From the NCBI GenBank assembly GCA_039820585.1, contig JBCBPV010000001.1, forward strand, positions 62,001-126,000: 64,000 nt of DNA, in the 5' to 3' direction. The notes under the pieces are model-generated. The model had not been told where the DNA came from. It searched no databases and saw only the letters and a program-made list of their open reading frames with translations. The number at the start of each line of letters is the position of its first letter. Within the stretch, counting starts at the first letter, position 1. The DNA comes from JBCBGF01 sp039820585. GTDB lineage: Bacteria > Pseudomonadota > Alphaproteobacteria > Rhodobacterales > Rhodobacteraceae. Below, piece by piece: positions 53,787-62,521 of the stretch. Made by a program: the position numbers and the translations under genes.

Positions 53787-54370
53787 GCAGCGGCCCGCAG
53801 ATCCGCGATCAGCGCATCCACGTCCCCGCGCCGCGCGTCCAGCTTGGCACCGATTTCTGCGCGCTCGGTCACAACCAGGCTGATCCCTTCGATCACCAGA
53901 TCGTAGAACCGCGGCTGGCCGTTCACATCACGCACGCGAAACAGCACCTCAAACGGGGCAGAGCCGCGCAGCTTGACCGATGTCACCACTTCGGTCCCAC
54001 GCCGGATCTCGCGCGTGTTCATCACGTTGATCTCGGCCCCCTGGAACTCGCGGAAGCGACGCCCGTATTTGCGCGACAGATACACCTTCAGCGCATCGGC
54101 AAACGCGCGGCGCTGCTGGTTCGACATCTCGCGCCACGGGCGGCCCATCACGCCTTGCGCGCTATAGCCCACGTCGCCATAGCGCTCAAAAATCGTTTCG
54201 AAATCATTGTAGAGCGCGGCAGCGGACTTGCCCGAATTGATGCTGCGCGTGATGTCGTTGACGGCGGCGGTCACAAGCTGTTCGGCCTGCGCGGCCTGTG
54301 CTGCTACGGGACCGGCTGCAAAGGCGAGCGCGCCTGCGCCCGTCAAAGCGATGAACTGTCGTCTATCCAT
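53783..54370 (-). CDS. mlaC: MlaC-like phospholipid-binding periplasmic protein
   Basis: A 195-residue periplasmic carrier of the MlaC/Ttg2D family, which shuttles phospholipid between the outer-membrane MlaA complex and the inner-membrane MlaFEDB transporter. The N-terminus MDRRQFIALTGAGALAFAAG is a twin-arginine-type signal peptide. Family features are FETIFERYGDVGYSAQGVMG and ADALKVYLSRKYGRRF. It follows mlaA by 4 bp. The inner-membrane transporter genes are not in the window. Confidence 0.9.
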   Translation of the reverse strand: MDRRQFIALTGAGALAFAAGPVAAQAAQAEQLVTAAVNDITRSINSGKSAAALYNDFETIFERYGDVGYSAQGVMGRPWREMSNQQRRAFADALKVYLSRKYGRRFREFQGAEINVMNTREIRRGTEVVTSVKLRGSAPFEVLFRVRDVNGQPRFYDLVIEGISLVVTERAEIGAKLDARRGDVDALIADLRAAA

Positions 54371-54374
54371 TGCT

Positions 54375-55139
54375 CTACTCCTCATCAAACTCTGCAAAGG
54401 GGTCGTCATCAAACTCGGCAAACGGGTCAAACTCGGCGTTTCCGCCATTGCCGCCCAGTTCGAACCGACGGTTCTGAATGTATAGAATTCTGGCCGAGAT
54501 ATAGCTGTCTTCGCTATCGTCGAACAGGCTGTCGATCGTATCGGCGAAATCGTACCGATCCCCCAGCCGGTCCATCACATTGGCCGTGGGCGGGATCCAG
54601 TCATCGCTGGCGTCAATTGTCGCGCTGAGCGGGTTTGAGATAAAATCAACCACTGTCCCGATGGCATCGCGCTCATTCGACGGGCCAAAGACCGGAAGCT
54701 CAATATACGCCCCCTCTTCCGTGCCCCAGACATGCAAGGTTTCACCAAACCCCGTGCGCCGGGTTTCCAGGCCAAACGATGTGGCCGGATCGAAGATGCC
54801 GCCAACACCCAGCGTGGTGTTCACCAAAAAGCGCATGAAGTTATGGCCCGCATCAACGATATTGCCCTGCGCAAGGTCGTTCAGCATGAAGCGCGGCGTG
54901 TCGATATTGTTGGCAAAGTTCGACACGCCCGTTCGCACCGGGCGGGGCACAACGACACCGTAAGCCGTTGACGTCGGGCGCAAAAGCGCACGGTCCAGGC
55001 CGACATTGAAGTTGTGCACCTTGCGGTTGGTCTTCTCGTATGGGTCAAAGACCTCAACCGGAGTGTCCGGCGTTGTACAAGCGCCCAGGACGCCTGCGCA
55101 CAAAACGATAAGCACCTTGGTCAGGCGGAGGGTCATCAT
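54375..55139 (-). CDS. mlaA: MlaA/VacJ outer-membrane lipoprotein
   Basis: A 254-residue lipoprotein that removes phospholipids from the outer leaflet of the outer membrane. The lipobox is LGAC with C21. FDPYEKTNRKVHNFNVGLD, FMRFLVNTTLGVGGIFDPA and GPSNERDAIG are VacJ signatures. The C-terminus ends in an acidic tail with two copies of DPFAEFD. Two adjacent ATGs (55139, 55136) are possible starts. It forms an operon with mlaC; 241 bp without a gene separates it from the RidA gene. Confidence 0.93.
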   Translation of the reverse strand: MMTLRLTKVLIVLCAGVLGACTTPDTPVEVFDPYEKTNRKVHNFNVGLDRALLRPTSTAYGVVVPRPVRTGVSNFANNIDTPRFMLNDLAQGNIVDAGHNFMRFLVNTTLGVGGIFDPATSFGLETRRTGFGETLHVWGTEEGAYIELPVFGPSNERDAIGTVVDFISNPLSATIDASDDWIPPTANVMDRLGDRYDFADTIDSLFDDSEDSYISARILYIQNRRFELGGNGGNAEFDPFAEFDDDPFAEFDEE

Positions 55140-55261
55140 GGAAAGCCGGTCTTTTGTTTCAATGCTCGATTTCTTCGTAGCACATAGCAAGACCAGACGT
55201 AATTCCTATGGCCGCACACCGTGTTGCACCAGCAATGTGGCCTCCGCGAAACATTGCGTTT

Positions 55262-55305
55262 CCCCTCCGGCCGCAGCCCACGGGCGCAAAGGGCGGATTT
55301 CCGCC
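55262..55305. repeat. third relative of the 42989 repeat, with a hairpin
   Basis: Read on the minus strand, CGCCCTTTGCG (55295-55285) and the following GGGC-GCGG-CGGAGG blocks resemble the repeat at 42989. Next to it GGCGGA-TT-TCCGCC (55292-55305) is a 6-bp hairpin. It lies in the 241-bp mlaA / RidA gap, where I see no gene. Confidence 0.4.
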
Positions 55306-55380
55306 TGTTTTACGGGGTTTTCGCCGATCATCTGGCACGATAGCGTGCCGCCATCACACCTGCGAGAGGGGGCCTGCGCC

Positions 55381-55839
55381 TTGGGTATTGAAGAGAATTT
55401 GGCAAAAATGGGCGTCACTTTGCCCGAAGCAACGGCCCCTTTGGCCAATTACGTGCCCTTCGTGAAAACCGGTGCGCTGGTGCATGTATCTGGCCAGATC
55501 TCGGTGGGCCCTGACGGCATGATCACCGGAAAACTGGGCGATGATATGGATGTACCGGCTGGCGCTGCCGCCGCACGGGCCTGCGCGATCAGCCTTCTGA
55601 CCCAGGTAAAGGCCGCCTGCGAGGGCGATCTGGACAGGTTGGTGCGGGTGGTGAAGCTGGTGGGCTTCGTGAACTCGACCCCCGATTTCACCGATCAGCC
55701 CAAGGTCATCAACGGCGCGTCGGATTTCATGGTCGAAGCGCTGGGCGACAAGGGCCGGCACGCGCGATCTGCGGTCAGCGCTGCCTCCCTTCCCTTTGGC
55801 ATCGCGGTCGAGATCGAAGGGATATTTGAAATCGCATGA
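55381..55839 (+). CDS. RidA/YjgF family protein
   Basis: A 152-residue protein of the RidA superfamily, whose members hydrolyse reactive enamines/imines from PLP enzymes. LPEATAPLANYVPFVKTGALVHVSGQ and the C-terminal ARSAVSAASLPFGIAVEIEG fit the alphaproteobacterial subgroup; the catalytic Arg of classical RidA is represented by R in HARSAV. A TTG start is chosen because the family N-terminus GIEENLAKMGVTLP begins there, with GAGAGGGGG upstream. ATGA overlap to the GDPD gene. Confidence 0.85.
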   Translation: MGIEENLAKMGVTLPEATAPLANYVPFVKTGALVHVSGQISVGPDGMITGKLGDDMDVPAGAAAARACAISLLTQVKAACEGDLDRLVRVVKLVGFVNSTPDFTDQPKVINGASDFMVEALGDKGRHARSAVSAASLPFGIAVEIEGIFEIA

Positions 55840-56597
55840 CACCCCCCCTTCCCCGCGCCTTTCTGGAGCGTCCGATTGCCCATCGCGCCCTGCATGATGG
55901 CACGGGCCGGTGCCCGGAAAACTCGCTTAACGCGATCCGCGCGGCCTGTGCGGCGGGATATGGGGTCGAGGTGGATATACAACTGTCCGCCGATGGTCAG
56001 GCGATGGTCTTCCACGACTATGGGCTCCAGCGGTTGACGGGGCAAAGCGGGCTTGTGCGCGACGCGACCTCGAAGGATCTCGGCCAGATGACGCTTTTGG
56101 GGGGCACCGCGACGGTGCCCACCCTCGCACAGTGTCTGACGGCCGTTGCCGGTCTCGTGCCGGTCCTGATCGAGCTCAAGGATCAGGATGGCGCACTTGG
56201 CCCCGAAGTCGGGGCACTCGAACAGGCGGTGGCCCGCGATCTCGCCAGTTACGATGGCCCTGTCGCGGTCATGTCCTTCAACCCCCACAGTACGGCGGCG
56301 ATGCAGGATCTGGCACCCGCGGTCTGCCGGGGCCTGACGACCTGCGCCTTCACCGGTGACGAATACAACGACGTGCCCGCGGACCGGCGCAAATCGCTGT
56401 CCCGGATCGCCGATTTCGACCGCGTCGGTGCCAGCTTTGTCAGCCATGATCGCACAGACCTCTCAAACCCCGCCCTGACAGCCCTGAAATCGCGGAACGC
56501 CCCGGTTTTGTGCTGGACCGTCCGGTCCAAGGCGGAAGAGAAGGCAGCGCGCACTGTCGCCCACCAGATCACCTTTGAAGGCTATGATCCCGCTTGA
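55836..56597 (+). CDS. glycerophosphodiester phosphodiesterase
   Basis: A 253-residue TIM-barrel enzyme that hydrolyses glycerophosphodiesters to glycerol 3-phosphate and an alcohol. The GDPD signature IAHRALHDGTGRCPENSLNA and VEVDIQLSADGQAMVFHD provide H16, E45, D47 and H60, the metal and catalytic residues. No signal peptide, so it is cytoplasmic. Coupled to the RidA gene. Confidence 0.92.
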   Translation: MTPPLPRAFLERPIAHRALHDGTGRCPENSLNAIRAACAAGYGVEVDIQLSADGQAMVFHDYGLQRLTGQSGLVRDATSKDLGQMTLLGGTATVPTLAQCLTAVAGLVPVLIELKDQDGALGPEVGALEQAVARDLASYDGPVAVMSFNPHSTAAMQDLAPAVCRGLTTCAFTGDEYNDVPADRRKSLSRIADFDRVGASFVSHDRTDLSNPALTALKSRNAPVLCWTVRSKAEEKAARTVAHQITFEGYDPA

Positions 56598-56644
56598 CGG
56601 CGGGCCGTCCGGGGCCAAGTTAGGGGTTCAACCAAGGCACCCCC

Positions 56645-57841
56645 ATGAGCGACACCCAGATCGAAATCGAAGCCATCGGCTCGCTGAACGACATCGGCGC
56701 GGCCGAATGGGATGCCTGCGCCGCGCCCGAAGCAGCTGATGGCGGTCGCCCCAGCGACCCGTTCACGACCTACCGCTTCCTCAAAGCGCTGGAAGACAGC
56801 CGGTCGGTGGGCGCCGGCACCGGCTGGCAACCCCGCTACCTGGTGGCCCGCGAAGACGGTCAGGCCATTGGCGTCGCCCCCCTCTACGCCAAGGGGCACA
56901 GCCAGGGCGAATACATCTTCGATCACAACTGGGCCCATGCGTATGAGCGCGCAGGCGGGCGCTACTACCCCAAACTGCAAATGGCCGTGCCCTTCACACC
57001 AGCCACCGGGCGGCGCCTGCTGGCCAAGCCGGGGCATGAGATCAAGGCACAGTCCGCTCTGGTGCAGGGCGCGGTCCATGTGGCGGCAGAGAACAAGTTG
57101 TCCTCCCTGCACATCACCTTCTGCACCGAGGAAGAGGCAGCGGCAGGCCAGGCGATGGGCCTGATGCATCGCACATCGCAACAGTTTCACTGGGAAAACC
57201 GCGGCTACACAGATTTCGACGGGTTCCTCGCCTCGCTGTCATCGCGCAAGCGCAAGAACATCCGAAAGGAACGCGCCACGGCGCAGAACTTCGGTGGTGA
57301 GATCGTGCAACTGACCGGCGATCAGATCGAGCCGCACCATTGGGATGAGTTCTGGGTGTTCTACCAAGACACCGGCGCGCGCAAATGGGGCACCCCCTAC
57401 CTGACGCGCGCGTTTTTCGACCGCGCACAGGAGACGCTGCGCGACGACATGCTGCTGGTCATGGCCATGCGAAACGACCGCCCCATCGCGGGGGCGCTCA
57501 ACTTCATCGGGCGCGGCGCGCTTTATGGCCGGTACTGGGGTGCCGTCGAAGACCACCCCTGCCTGCATTTTGAGGCCTGCTATTATCAAGCCATCGACTT
57601 CGCCATCACCAATGGCCTGGCCACAGTCGAAGCGGGCGCTCAAGGCGCGCACAAGCTCGCGCGGGGCTATTTGCCCGTCACCACCCATTCGCTGCACTGG
57701 ATCGCCGATGAAGGATTTGCCAGCGCCATCGCACAATACCTTGAAGGTGAGCGTCAGGCCGTAGATGAAGAGATCGAGGTTCTGACGAGCTATGGCCCGT
57801 TCAAGAAAGTCACATCGGAGGACGAATGGCAGAAAAACTGA
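56645..57841 (+). CDS. FemAB-like / GNAT-fold acyltransferase (PF04339-type)
   Basis: A 398-residue protein of the alphaproteobacterial FemAB-like group. AHAYERAGGRYYPKLQMAVPFTPATG (residues 100-125) and LSSRKRKNIRKERA, GRYWGAVEDHPCLHFEACYYQ, VEAGAQGAHKLARGYLP are the conserved blocks. It is probably an aminoacyl or acyl transfer enzyme with a double GNAT fold; substrate unknown. Its final 16 bp overlap the phhB gene. Confidence 0.85.
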   Translation: MSDTQIEIEAIGSLNDIGAAEWDACAAPEAADGGRPSDPFTTYRFLKALEDSRSVGAGTGWQPRYLVAREDGQAIGVAPLYAKGHSQGEYIFDHNWAHAYERAGGRYYPKLQMAVPFTPATGRRLLAKPGHEIKAQSALVQGAVHVAAENKLSSLHITFCTEEEAAAGQAMGLMHRTSQQFHWENRGYTDFDGFLASLSSRKRKNIRKERATAQNFGGEIVQLTGDQIEPHHWDEFWVFYQDTGARKWGTPYLTRAFFDRAQETLRDDMLLVMAMRNDRPIAGALNFIGRGALYGRYWGAVEDHPCLHFEACYYQAIDFAITNGLATVEAGAQGAHKLARGYLPVTTHSLHWIADEGFASAIAQYLEGERQAVDEEIEVLTSYGPFKKVTSEDEWQKN

Positions 57842-58122
57842 CACCCCAGGCGCATACCGCAGCCGTAAGTGAGTTGACCGCAGCGGGCTGGACGCATGAA
57901 CCGGGGCGCGATGCCCTGACCAAGACGTTCCAGTTCAAGAACTTCGTCGAGGCGTTCGGCTGGATGACCCAGATGGCGATCCAGGCCGAAAAGCTGAATC
58001 ACCACCCCGAATGGTCGAACGTCTACCGCACGGTCGAGGTATTGCTGACCACCCATGACGTCGATGGATTGTCCGAACTTGATCTGAAACTCGCCCGCGC
58101 GATGGACAAAGCCGCCGCATGA
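57826..58122 (+). CDS. pterin-4a-carbinolamine dehydratase
   Basis: A 98-residue PCD/DCoH protein that dehydrates 4a-hydroxytetrahydropterin, recycling the cofactor of aromatic hydroxylases. The active-site motif EKLNHHPEW at 55-63 has H59 and H60; the TFQFKNFVEAFGWMTQMA helix precedes it. GGAGG lies before the ATG, inside the preceding gene. No phenylalanine hydroxylase gene is in the window. ATGA overlap with the MscS gene. Confidence 0.93.
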   Translation: MAEKLTPQAHTAAVSELTAAGWTHEPGRDALTKTFQFKNFVEAFGWMTQMAIQAEKLNHHPEWSNVYRTVEVLLTTHDVDGLSELDLKLARAMDKAAA

Positions 58123-58964
58123 TCGAGACGGTGCTAAGCTACCAGATCGCCGGTGTCACGCTGGGCGAGATGCTGACAGTTGAGTTTCTGGTGACCATCC
58201 TGGGCAATGTACTGGCCGCAATTGCGATCCTGATCGCTGGGTTCATCTTCGGCGGCTGGCTGAAACGGCGGATCCGGGCCCTGGGCGCGAAATACGAACA
58301 GCTCGATATCACGCTGTTCAATTTCCTGGGCAATATCGTGCGCTACGCCGTTTTGGTGTTCGCGGTCCTGTTTGTTCTGAACACCTTCGGCATTCAGACC
58401 ACGTCCTTCGTGGCGCTGATCGGTGCCGCGGGTCTGGCGATTGGTCTGGCCCTGCAAGGCACGCTGTCAAACGTGGCCGCGGGCGTGATGATCGTGTTCT
58501 TCCGGCCCATCAATGTCGGCAACTTCGTCGAAGTCGGCGGCAAGATGGGCACGGTCCGGGACATCACGCTGAACTTCGTGGAACTCGCCTCTATCGACAA
58601 TGTGCAGTTCATCATCCCCAACAGCCGGGTCTGGGGAAACGTGATCACGAATTTCTCAGGCTATGACACCCGCCAGGTCGAATGGGTGTTCGGCGTGGGC
58701 TATGGCGCCGATCTGGCCCGGGCCGAGGCGATCATTCGCGACACGATCATGCGCGACACCCGCGCCCATCCCTTCCCGGAACCCTTCGTGCAGGTCACGA
58801 ACCTGGGCGACAGTTCGGTGGATTTCACCGTGCGGGTCTGGTGCGATGCATCGAACTTCTGGGGCTTCAAGACCGACATGACCCGCGCGGTCAAAGAGGC
58901 GTTCGATGCGGGCGGGATCGACATTCCATTCCCCACCCGCACCATCGTGAACGTCGAAGCCTAA
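58119..58964 (+). CDS. small-conductance mechanosensitive channel, MscS type
   Basis: A 281-residue channel with three membrane segments (about 22-45, 66-87 and 92-125). The pore-lining helix reads GAAGLAIGLALQGTLSNVAAG (split across 100-121), the Gly/Ala-rich pattern of MscS TM3, followed by the beta domain with VGNFVEVGGKMGTV and INPNSRVWGN-like IIPNSRVWGNVITN. It protects against hypo-osmotic shock. Last gene of the RidA-GDPD-FemAB-PhhB chain. Confidence 0.94.
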   Translation: MIETVLSYQIAGVTLGEMLTVEFLVTILGNVLAAIAILIAGFIFGGWLKRRIRALGAKYEQLDITLFNFLGNIVRYAVLVFAVLFVLNTFGIQTTSFVALIGAAGLAIGLALQGTLSNVAAGVMIVFFRPINVGNFVEVGGKMGTVRDITLNFVELASIDNVQFIIPNSRVWGNVITNFSGYDTRQVEWVFGVGYGADLARAEAIIRDTIMRDTRAHPFPEPFVQVTNLGDSSVDFTVRVWCDASNFWGFKTDMTRAVKEAFDAGGIDIPFPTRTIVNVEA

Positions 58965-59449
58965 AGCGCGGCCAACACCGCCTCACCACCCGACATATCG
59001 CACACGCCGGGGTTTTCGTCGTCATGGATCAGCGCAATCGCCCCATCGTCGACCACCATCGCATAGCGCAGCGACCGGCCATGCAGGCCCACCGCAGGGG
59101 CATCCAGCACACGCTCCATCCCCTTGGCAAAGGCCCCGCTGGCATCGGCCAGAAAGGTAATCCCAGCCGCGGCAGCCCCGGTTGAGGCACCCCAGGCATC
59201 CATCACGAACGGGTCGTTGACCGACAGGCAGATCACCTCATCCACGCCCTTGTCCTTCAAATCGTCCATAACGCGCATGAAGCTTGGGACATGCGCGGTG
59301 GTGCAGGTCCCCGTATAGGCGCCCGGCAACGCGAAGATCACCACTTTGCGCCCAGCGACGTAATCGGGCATCGCCACCGTTTCGGGGCCATCCGCGCCCA
59401 CCCGCAACAGCTCTGCCGCTGGAATCCTGTCACCTACACCGACTGTCAT
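58961..59449 (-). CDS. peroxiredoxin, Prx5/AhpE-like
   Basis: A 162-residue thiol peroxidase of the Prx5 type. The peroxidatic cysteine is C49 in ALPGAYTGTCTTAHVPSF. A second cysteine, C150 near the C-terminus (NPGVCDMSGGEAVL), is placed like the resolving Cys of Prx5. VNDPFVMDAWG also fits. AAGGACAGGG precedes the ATG. It is divergent from the flavoprotein gene, across 83 bp. Confidence 0.92.
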   Translation of the reverse strand: MTVGVGDRIPAAELLRVGADGPETVAMPDYVAGRKVVIFALPGAYTGTCTTAHVPSFMRVMDDLKDKGVDEVICLSVNDPFVMDAWGASTGAAAAGITFLADASGAFAKGMERVLDAPAVGLHGRSLRYAMVVDDGAIALIHDDENPGVCDMSGGEAVLAAL

Positions 59450-59532
59450 AACCCTGTCCTTCCGTGATTGTTTTCGTCTTGCTCTGCGATATAGGGTTTG
59501 GCGGATCAAAGGGCCACAGAGTGGGAACAACA

Positions 59533-60747
59533 ATGGCGGGAATTGTGGTCATCGGCGGGGGGCAAGCGGGCGCGTCAGCGGTCGCACGGTTGCGCAGCGG
59601 CGGCTATGCCGGACCGGTCACCCTGATCGGTGAAGAGGCCGAGCCTCCTTACCAGCGCCCGCCCCTGTCGAAAGCCTATCTCAAGGGCGAGATGGACAAA
59701 GAGCGGCTCTACCTGCGACCGCTCTCCTACTATGCCGACAACGCGATTGCGCTGGTCACGGGCGCGACGGTCAACGCCATCGACCGCGCCGACAAGACGG
59801 TGATCGCGGGCGGCCAAAGCTATGCCTATGGCGATCTGATCCTCGCCACAGGCTCGGTCCCGCGGCGCCTGCCCGGTGCCATCGGGGGTGAGCTTGCGGG
59901 CGTGCACGTGGTCCGCAAGATCTACGACATAGACGAGATGGCCCCCGCGATGCGCGCGGGCGCCCGCGCGCTGATCGTGGGCGGCGGTTATATCGGGCTA
60001 GAGGCGGCCGCCGTGGCCGCACAACGCGGGCTGACGGTTACCCTGGTTGAGATGGCCGACCGCATCCTGCAACGGGTCGCCGCGCCTGAGACCTCCGCTT
60101 ACTTCCGCACCCTGCACAGCGGGCACGGCGTCGATCTGCGCGAAGGTGTGGGCCTCGCGCGCCTGACCGATACCGATGGCGCCGTCACCGGGGCCGAGTT
60201 GTCCGATGGCAGCACGCTCACCTGCGATATCGTCATCGTGGGCGTTGGCATCAGCCCCGCCACCAGCCTTGCCGAAGCCGCCGGCCTGACCATCGACAAC
60301 GGCATCGCGGTCGATGCCCACGGCCGCACGTCCGATCCCGCGATCTGGGCGGCGGGCGACTGCGCCTCTTTCCCGTGGCGGGGCGACCGGATCCGGTTGG
60401 AAAGCGTGCAAAACGCCATCGACCAGGCCGAAGCGGTGGCCGACAACATTCTGGGCGCGAACACTGCCTACGACCCGTACCCCTGGTTCTGGTCCGATCA
60501 GTACGACATAAAGCTTCAGATCGCCGGTCTGAACACCGGCTATGACCGCATCGTGGCCCGAACCGGCGACCGCGCGGGCAGTCTCAGCCATTGGTACTAT
60601 TCGGGCGCGGCCCTCTTGTCGGTGGATGCCATGAACGACCCGCGCGCGTATATGATTGGCAAGCGCATGATAGAAAACGGAATTTCCCCAGATCCCGCAG
60701 CGGTGGCCGACCCGGCCCAGAACCTCAAGGCACTGATGTCGGCATGA
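59533..60747 (+). CDS. ferredoxin-reductase-like FAD/NAD(P)-dependent oxidoreductase
   Basis: A 404-residue flavoprotein of the rubredoxin/ferredoxin reductase group. The FAD loop IVVIGGGQAGASAVARLR opens the protein, the NAD(P) loop ALIVGGGYIGLEAAAVA lies near 150-165, and the second FAD motif is IWAAGDCASFP near 275. PYQRPPLSKAYLKGE and the C-terminal WFWSDQYDIKLQIAGL are typical. It probably passes electrons from NADH to a ferredoxin-type partner not in the window. ATGA overlap to rsmD. Confidence 0.9.
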   Translation: MAGIVVIGGGQAGASAVARLRSGGYAGPVTLIGEEAEPPYQRPPLSKAYLKGEMDKERLYLRPLSYYADNAIALVTGATVNAIDRADKTVIAGGQSYAYGDLILATGSVPRRLPGAIGGELAGVHVVRKIYDIDEMAPAMRAGARALIVGGGYIGLEAAAVAAQRGLTVTLVEMADRILQRVAAPETSAYFRTLHSGHGVDLREGVGLARLTDTDGAVTGAELSDGSTLTCDIVIVGVGISPATSLAEAAGLTIDNGIAVDAHGRTSDPAIWAAGDCASFPWRGDRIRLESVQNAIDQAEAVADNILGANTAYDPYPWFWSDQYDIKLQIAGLNTGYDRIVARTGDRAGSLSHWYYSGAALLSVDAMNDPRAYMIGKRMIENGISPDPAAVADPAQNLKALMSA

Positions 60748-61301
60748 GGATCGTCGGCGGTGAATGGCGGGGGCGCACGCTCGCCAGTGTCGCCGCTGGC
60801 GATCCGGGCGGTCAGTTGCGCCCGACCGCAGACCGGGTGCGCGAAAACATCTTCAACCTTCTCGCCCACGGCGCCGTGGCCCAACCCGTCAAGGGCGCAC
60901 GCGTGTTGGATTTGTTTGCGGGCACCGGTGCGCTGGGGCTGGAAGCGCTGTCGCGCGGGGCCGAGACGGCGTATCTGGTGGAAAACGGCCGCGCAGCGGA
61001 TCTGATCACCGAAAACATCAAACGCACCGGCGCGAAATCGCGGGCGCGTCTGTTGCGCAACGACGCAACGAAGCTGGGCCGCTGGTCGCAAAGCCTGTTC
61101 GATCTGGTGTTCCTGGACCCGCCTTATGGCCAGCAATTGGGGCAAAAGGCGGTGATGTCGGCGCATATGGGCGGCTGGCTGTCGCCCGAGGTTCTGATCG
61201 TGTGGGAGGAAAACACCGTCCAAACCGCACCCGGCGGCTTTTCCATCGTCGACAGTCGCCAATATGGCAAATCCGTGCTCACGTTCTTGCGCTATGGCTG
61301 A
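60744..61301 (+). CDS. rsmD: 16S rRNA (guanine966-N2)-methyltransferase
   Basis: A 185-residue methyltransferase that modifies G966 of 16S rRNA in the 30S subunit. MRIVGGEWRGRTL, RPTADRVRENIFNLL, the SAM loop VLDLFAGTGALGLEALSRG and the catalytic motif FLDPPYGQQLG near 124 are diagnostic. It overlaps the flavoprotein stop by 4 bp. Confidence 0.95.
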   Translation: MRIVGGEWRGRTLASVAAGDPGGQLRPTADRVRENIFNLLAHGAVAQPVKGARVLDLFAGTGALGLEALSRGAETAYLVENGRAADLITENIKRTGAKSRARLLRNDATKLGRWSQSLFDLVFLDPPYGQQLGQKAVMSAHMGGWLSPEVLIVWEENTVQTAPGGFSIVDSRQYGKSVLTFLRYG

Positions 61302-61333
61302 CAGACGCGGCAAGCTGCGCTAACCTCTTTGCC

Positions 61334-61528
61334 ATGTCTGCAACATCCCCTTTTACGGCCCTCTGGGCCGATGAAGACACCGCCCCGCGCAAGCCCGCAC
61401 GCAGCAGTTGGGCGTTGATGGGCGACATCCACGCCTATCGCGGCGGTGTGCCCGAAATCCTGATCGAATGGCGGCGGGCACAAGGGGAAGAGTTGCCAGA
61501 ACCGCAATTGCCGGAGCTGCGGAAATAG
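61334..61528 (+). CDS. short ORF of unknown function
   Basis: A possible 64-residue protein starting MSATSPFTALWADEDTAPRK. It is hydrophilic, with no signal or membrane segment; EILIEWRRAQGEELPEPQLP ends it. I do not recognise it, there is no strong ribosome site, and it may be a chance frame, although it fits the space between rsmD and the repeat. Confidence 0.4.
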   Translation: MSATSPFTALWADEDTAPRKPARSSWALMGDIHAYRGGVPEILIEWRRAQGEELPEPQLPELRK

Positions 61529-61645
61529 CTGCCCCTTACCCTCAAAGGGGAAAGGGAATACCGCCGAGAAGAGCAAGATAGATCATCGTCCTTCCAGGAC
61601 ATGTCCCCTCTCCCCTCGGGGGAGAGGGTTAGGGTGAGGGGGCAC
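61529..61645. repeat. REP-like repeat with 10-bp hairpin
   Basis: CCCTCTCCCC at 61606-61615 and GGGGAGAGGG at 61619-61628 form a perfect 10-bp stem with a 3-base loop, followed by TTAGGGTGAGGGGGC. GCCCCTTACCCTC at the other edge (about 61530-61542) is a diverged inverted copy of that tail. The CCCTCACCCTAACCCTCTCCCC type of sequence is a widespread intergenic repeat in proteobacteria. Confidence 0.7.
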
Positions 61646-62458
61646 CTATCCCCAAGTCGGATGAAACCGATCCCCCGGCGACAGCGTAAATATCTCGCAC
61701 CCATCCGCCGTCACACCCACCGAATGCTCAAACTGCGCCGACAGCGACTTGTCCCGCGTTACCGCGGTCCAGTCATCGGCCAGCACCTTCGTCTCCGGCC
61801 GACCCAGGTTCACCATCGGCTCGATGGTAAAGAACATGCCTTCTTCCAGCACCGCCCCGGTCCCGCGCCGCCCGTAATGCAACACGTTGGGCGGGGCATG
61901 AAACACGCGGCCCAGCCCATGCCCGCAAAAATCGCGCACAACCGACATGCGGTTGCCTTCGACATAGTGCTGAATCGCCGCTCCGATATCGCCAAAGGTA
62001 TTGCCCGGGCGCACCGCCTCGATCCCCTTGAACAGGGCATCATGGGTCACCTGCACCAACCGCTCGGCCTTCCGGCTCAGTTTCCCAGCCACATACATCC
62101 GGCTCGTATCCCCAAACCACCCATCGACGATCACCGTCACGTCGATGTTCAGGATATCGCCATCCTTCAACGTCTTCTCGCTGGGAATGCCGTGACACAC
62201 CACGTGGTTCACGCTGATGCAGCTTGCGTGCTTATAGCCCTTGTATCCGATGGTGGCCGACGTCGCGCCGGCCTCTTCCACCTTGCGGGTGATGATGCGG
62301 TCCAACTCACCGGTGGACTGACCGGGAAACACATGCGGCGCAACCTCATCCAGGATGCGCGCCGCAAGCTCACCAGCTCTGTGCATGCCGGCAAAGTCCG
62401 TAGCGTCATAGATGCGAATGCCGTCTTTCGTCAGCCGGCCGTGGTTCTTGTCGTCCAA
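61646..62458 (-). CDS. map: methionine aminopeptidase
   Basis: A 270-residue type I enzyme that removes the initiator methionine. Metal-ligand regions are DILNIDVTVIVDGWFGDTSR, FCGHGLGRVFHAPPNV, FTIEPMVN and SAQFEHSVGV; the NHVVCHGIP loop is also typical. It begins at a TTG with GGAGA 6 bp upstream; the first in-frame ATG lies about 25 codons inside the conserved domain. It acts after def on the same nascent chains. It follows sfsA by 63 bp. Confidence 0.95.
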   Translation of the reverse strand: MDDKNHGRLTKDGIRIYDATDFAGMHRAGELAARILDEVAPHVFPGQSTGELDRIITRKVEEAGATSATIGYKGYKHASCISVNHVVCHGIPSEKTLKDGDILNIDVTVIVDGWFGDTSRMYVAGKLSRKAERLVQVTHDALFKGIEAVRPGNTFGDIGAAIQHYVEGNRMSVVRDFCGHGLGRVFHAPPNVLHYGRRGTGAVLEEGMFFTIEPMVNLGRPETKVLADDWTAVTRDKSLSAQFEHSVGVTADGCEIFTLSPGDRFHPTWG

Positions 62459-62521
62459 CTCGGGTCTCCAATGTCACCCTTGGCCCCTAAATAGGGCAGG
62501 TATACGCGTTGTGCCAGTGCC

